Assembly (NCBI GenBank): GCA_003520105.1
Contig: DOVL01000201.1
Location: 1 to 6,098 of the forward strand
DNA: 6,098 nucleotides
Reading direction: 5' to 3'
Origin: Lachnospiraceae bacterium
GTDB taxonomy: Bacteria; Bacillota; Clostridia; Lachnospirales; Lachnospiraceae
Part shown: positions 5,256 through 6,098 of the stretch, piece by piece
Position numbering within the stretch: the first letter of the stretch is position 1
Layout: every line of letters starts with the position of its first letter
Position numbers and translations under genes: made by a program
The notes under the pieces: model-generated
The model's input: only the letters and a program-made list of their open reading frames with translations
What the model was told of the DNA's origin: nothing
Database searches by the model: none

Positions 5256-6098
5256 ATGGGAAAGTATAAGTGCAACAAAAAAATGCTTAAGAAGGGGCAG
5301 ATACTTGACAGGGGAGAGAATTTCTATCTGTTCGGATATGAGTATACATTTCGGAACCAGTCAGATGTAGCGTTTATGGAGAATTATGTAAACTGGTTTA
5401 CCGAGAATATCAAAGGACGCCTTAAGTATTCTCATAAAAAGGAACAGAATACGCTGGTTGTTGTGGGCTTTGATTTTAAATTTGAGATGGCACTTCACAG
5501 AAGAGAAGGTGAAAATGCTATGTATCATGTATTTTTCTCAAGGTGGATGGAGAATCTGTATGATGTTTCCGAGGCCGATTACATGAATATGCTGCTCACC
5601 GGTCTTGAGTTCATGATAGTTCGCACAGATCCGCTTGCGTGGGTGCGTGATATGTGGGTTCCGAGAAGTATAATAGGACATCAGAGAACCTATGAGATAT
5701 GGGATACAAAGTATCCTGAATACAGACTTACACCTGAGGATATCAAGGCAAAGGGGTGTAATAATGGACGTCCTTTTGAAGAACTATATCTTGCAGACAG
5801 GCTTCGCGGTTACGGCGCAGAAGTTTACGGAGGAAGTGCGGTAAGTCCTGCCGGTAAGGCGCCGGTTAATCCACTGGTTGCTTTAGAAAGAAATGAAGCT
5901 AAGCAGAAAATGGATGCGGTTAAGGAAGCCGAAGAGGCTAAGAAGATTGAGGCGGCAAAGCCGAAATATTGTCCTGCCTGCGGTCAGGAGGCTGCAAAGG
6001 GAACAAGGTTCTGCGCGGGATGTGGTGCGAAATTCGAGCTCACTCGTGAGGAGAAGAAGGCAGAGGAGAGGACACTTAAAGAGTTTCCTATGTTTTTC
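5256..6098 (+). CDS. Zinc-ribbon protein with unrecognised N-terminal region (3' end outside window)
   Basis: Translation from ATG 5256 stays open to the last base, giving 281 residues without a stop. The start is well supported by GGAGG at 5241-5245, 10 nt upstream. Residues 1 to about 205 form a soluble-looking region rich in aromatic residues (for example FYLFGYEYTF at 23-32 and HVFFSRWMENLY at 91-102) that I do not recognise. Residues 212-237 are a charged Lys/Glu/Ala segment, probably helical. C239, C242, C253 and C256 then form a CX2C-X10-CX2C zinc ribbon (CPACG...CAGCG) of the kind common in bacterial zinc-ribbon proteins. It is followed by another charged stretch (262-274). No signal peptide or membrane segment is visible in this part, though one could follow. 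No function is assigned: such ribbons usually serve as structural or protein/nucleic-acid-binding modules. Codon use resembles the transporter and hydrolase genes rather than argG. Confidence 0.85.
   Translation, partial: MGKYKCNKKMLKKGQILDRGENFYLFGYEYTFRNQSDVAFMENYVNWFTENIKGRLKYSHKKEQNTLVVVGFDFKFEMALHRREGENAMYHVFFSRWMENLYDVSEADYMNMLLTGLEFMIVRTDPLAWVRDMWVPRSIIGHQRTYEIWDTKYPEYRLTPEDIKAKGCNNGRPFEELYLADRLRGYGAEVYGGSAVSPAGKAPVNPLVALERNEAKQKMDAVKEAEEAKKIEAAKPKYCPACGQEAAKGTRFCAGCGAKFELTREEKKAEERTLKEFPMFF

Overview
The window looks like a chromosomal segment from an anaerobic Firmicute, most likely of the Lachnospiraceae (Butyrivibrio/Roseburia/Eubacterium type). This is an inference from moderate G+C genes separated by very AT-rich spacers, GGAGG ribosome binding sites, and a Tet(M)-like GTPase fused to a YacP/Rae1-like nuclease. 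No mobile element, tRNA, rRNA or CRISPR array is visible. All five genes lie on the + strand, but most appear to be separate transcription units.

Layout: (1) 1-1362 is the 3' part of a translational GTPase of the ribosomal-protection (Tet(M)-like) type. Its C-terminus carries a NYN/PIN-like nuclease domain of the YacP (Rae1) family. (2) 1363-1629 is an AT-rich spacer with a 21-bp-phased TATACATA repeat array, a small palindrome and a good sigma-A promoter. These lead into (3) argG at 1630-2856, which is codon-optimised and closed by a strong intrinsic terminator at 2881-2923. (4) 2924-3069 holds a -10 element overlapped by a perfect palindrome, then a GC-richer leader of about 90 nt with several possible hairpins. 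It precedes (5) a membrane-anchored metallo-beta-lactamase-fold hydrolase of the COG1237 type (3070-4170). (6) After a 90-bp spacer with a perfect hairpin comes an EamA/DMT-family transporter (4261-5166). (7) A new promoter region and a strong ribosome binding site precede a gene (5256 to beyond the window end) for a protein with an unrecognised N-terminal region and a CX2C-X10-CX2C zinc ribbon.

The genes do not form one pathway: translation/ribosome quality control, arginine biosynthesis, an orphan hydrolase, small-molecule export or import, and an unknown zinc-ribbon protein. The points most worth following are the GTPase-nuclease fusion, which would join two ribosomal A-site activities in one polypeptide, the unidentified structured leader before the hydrolase gene, and the phased repeat array upstream of argG.
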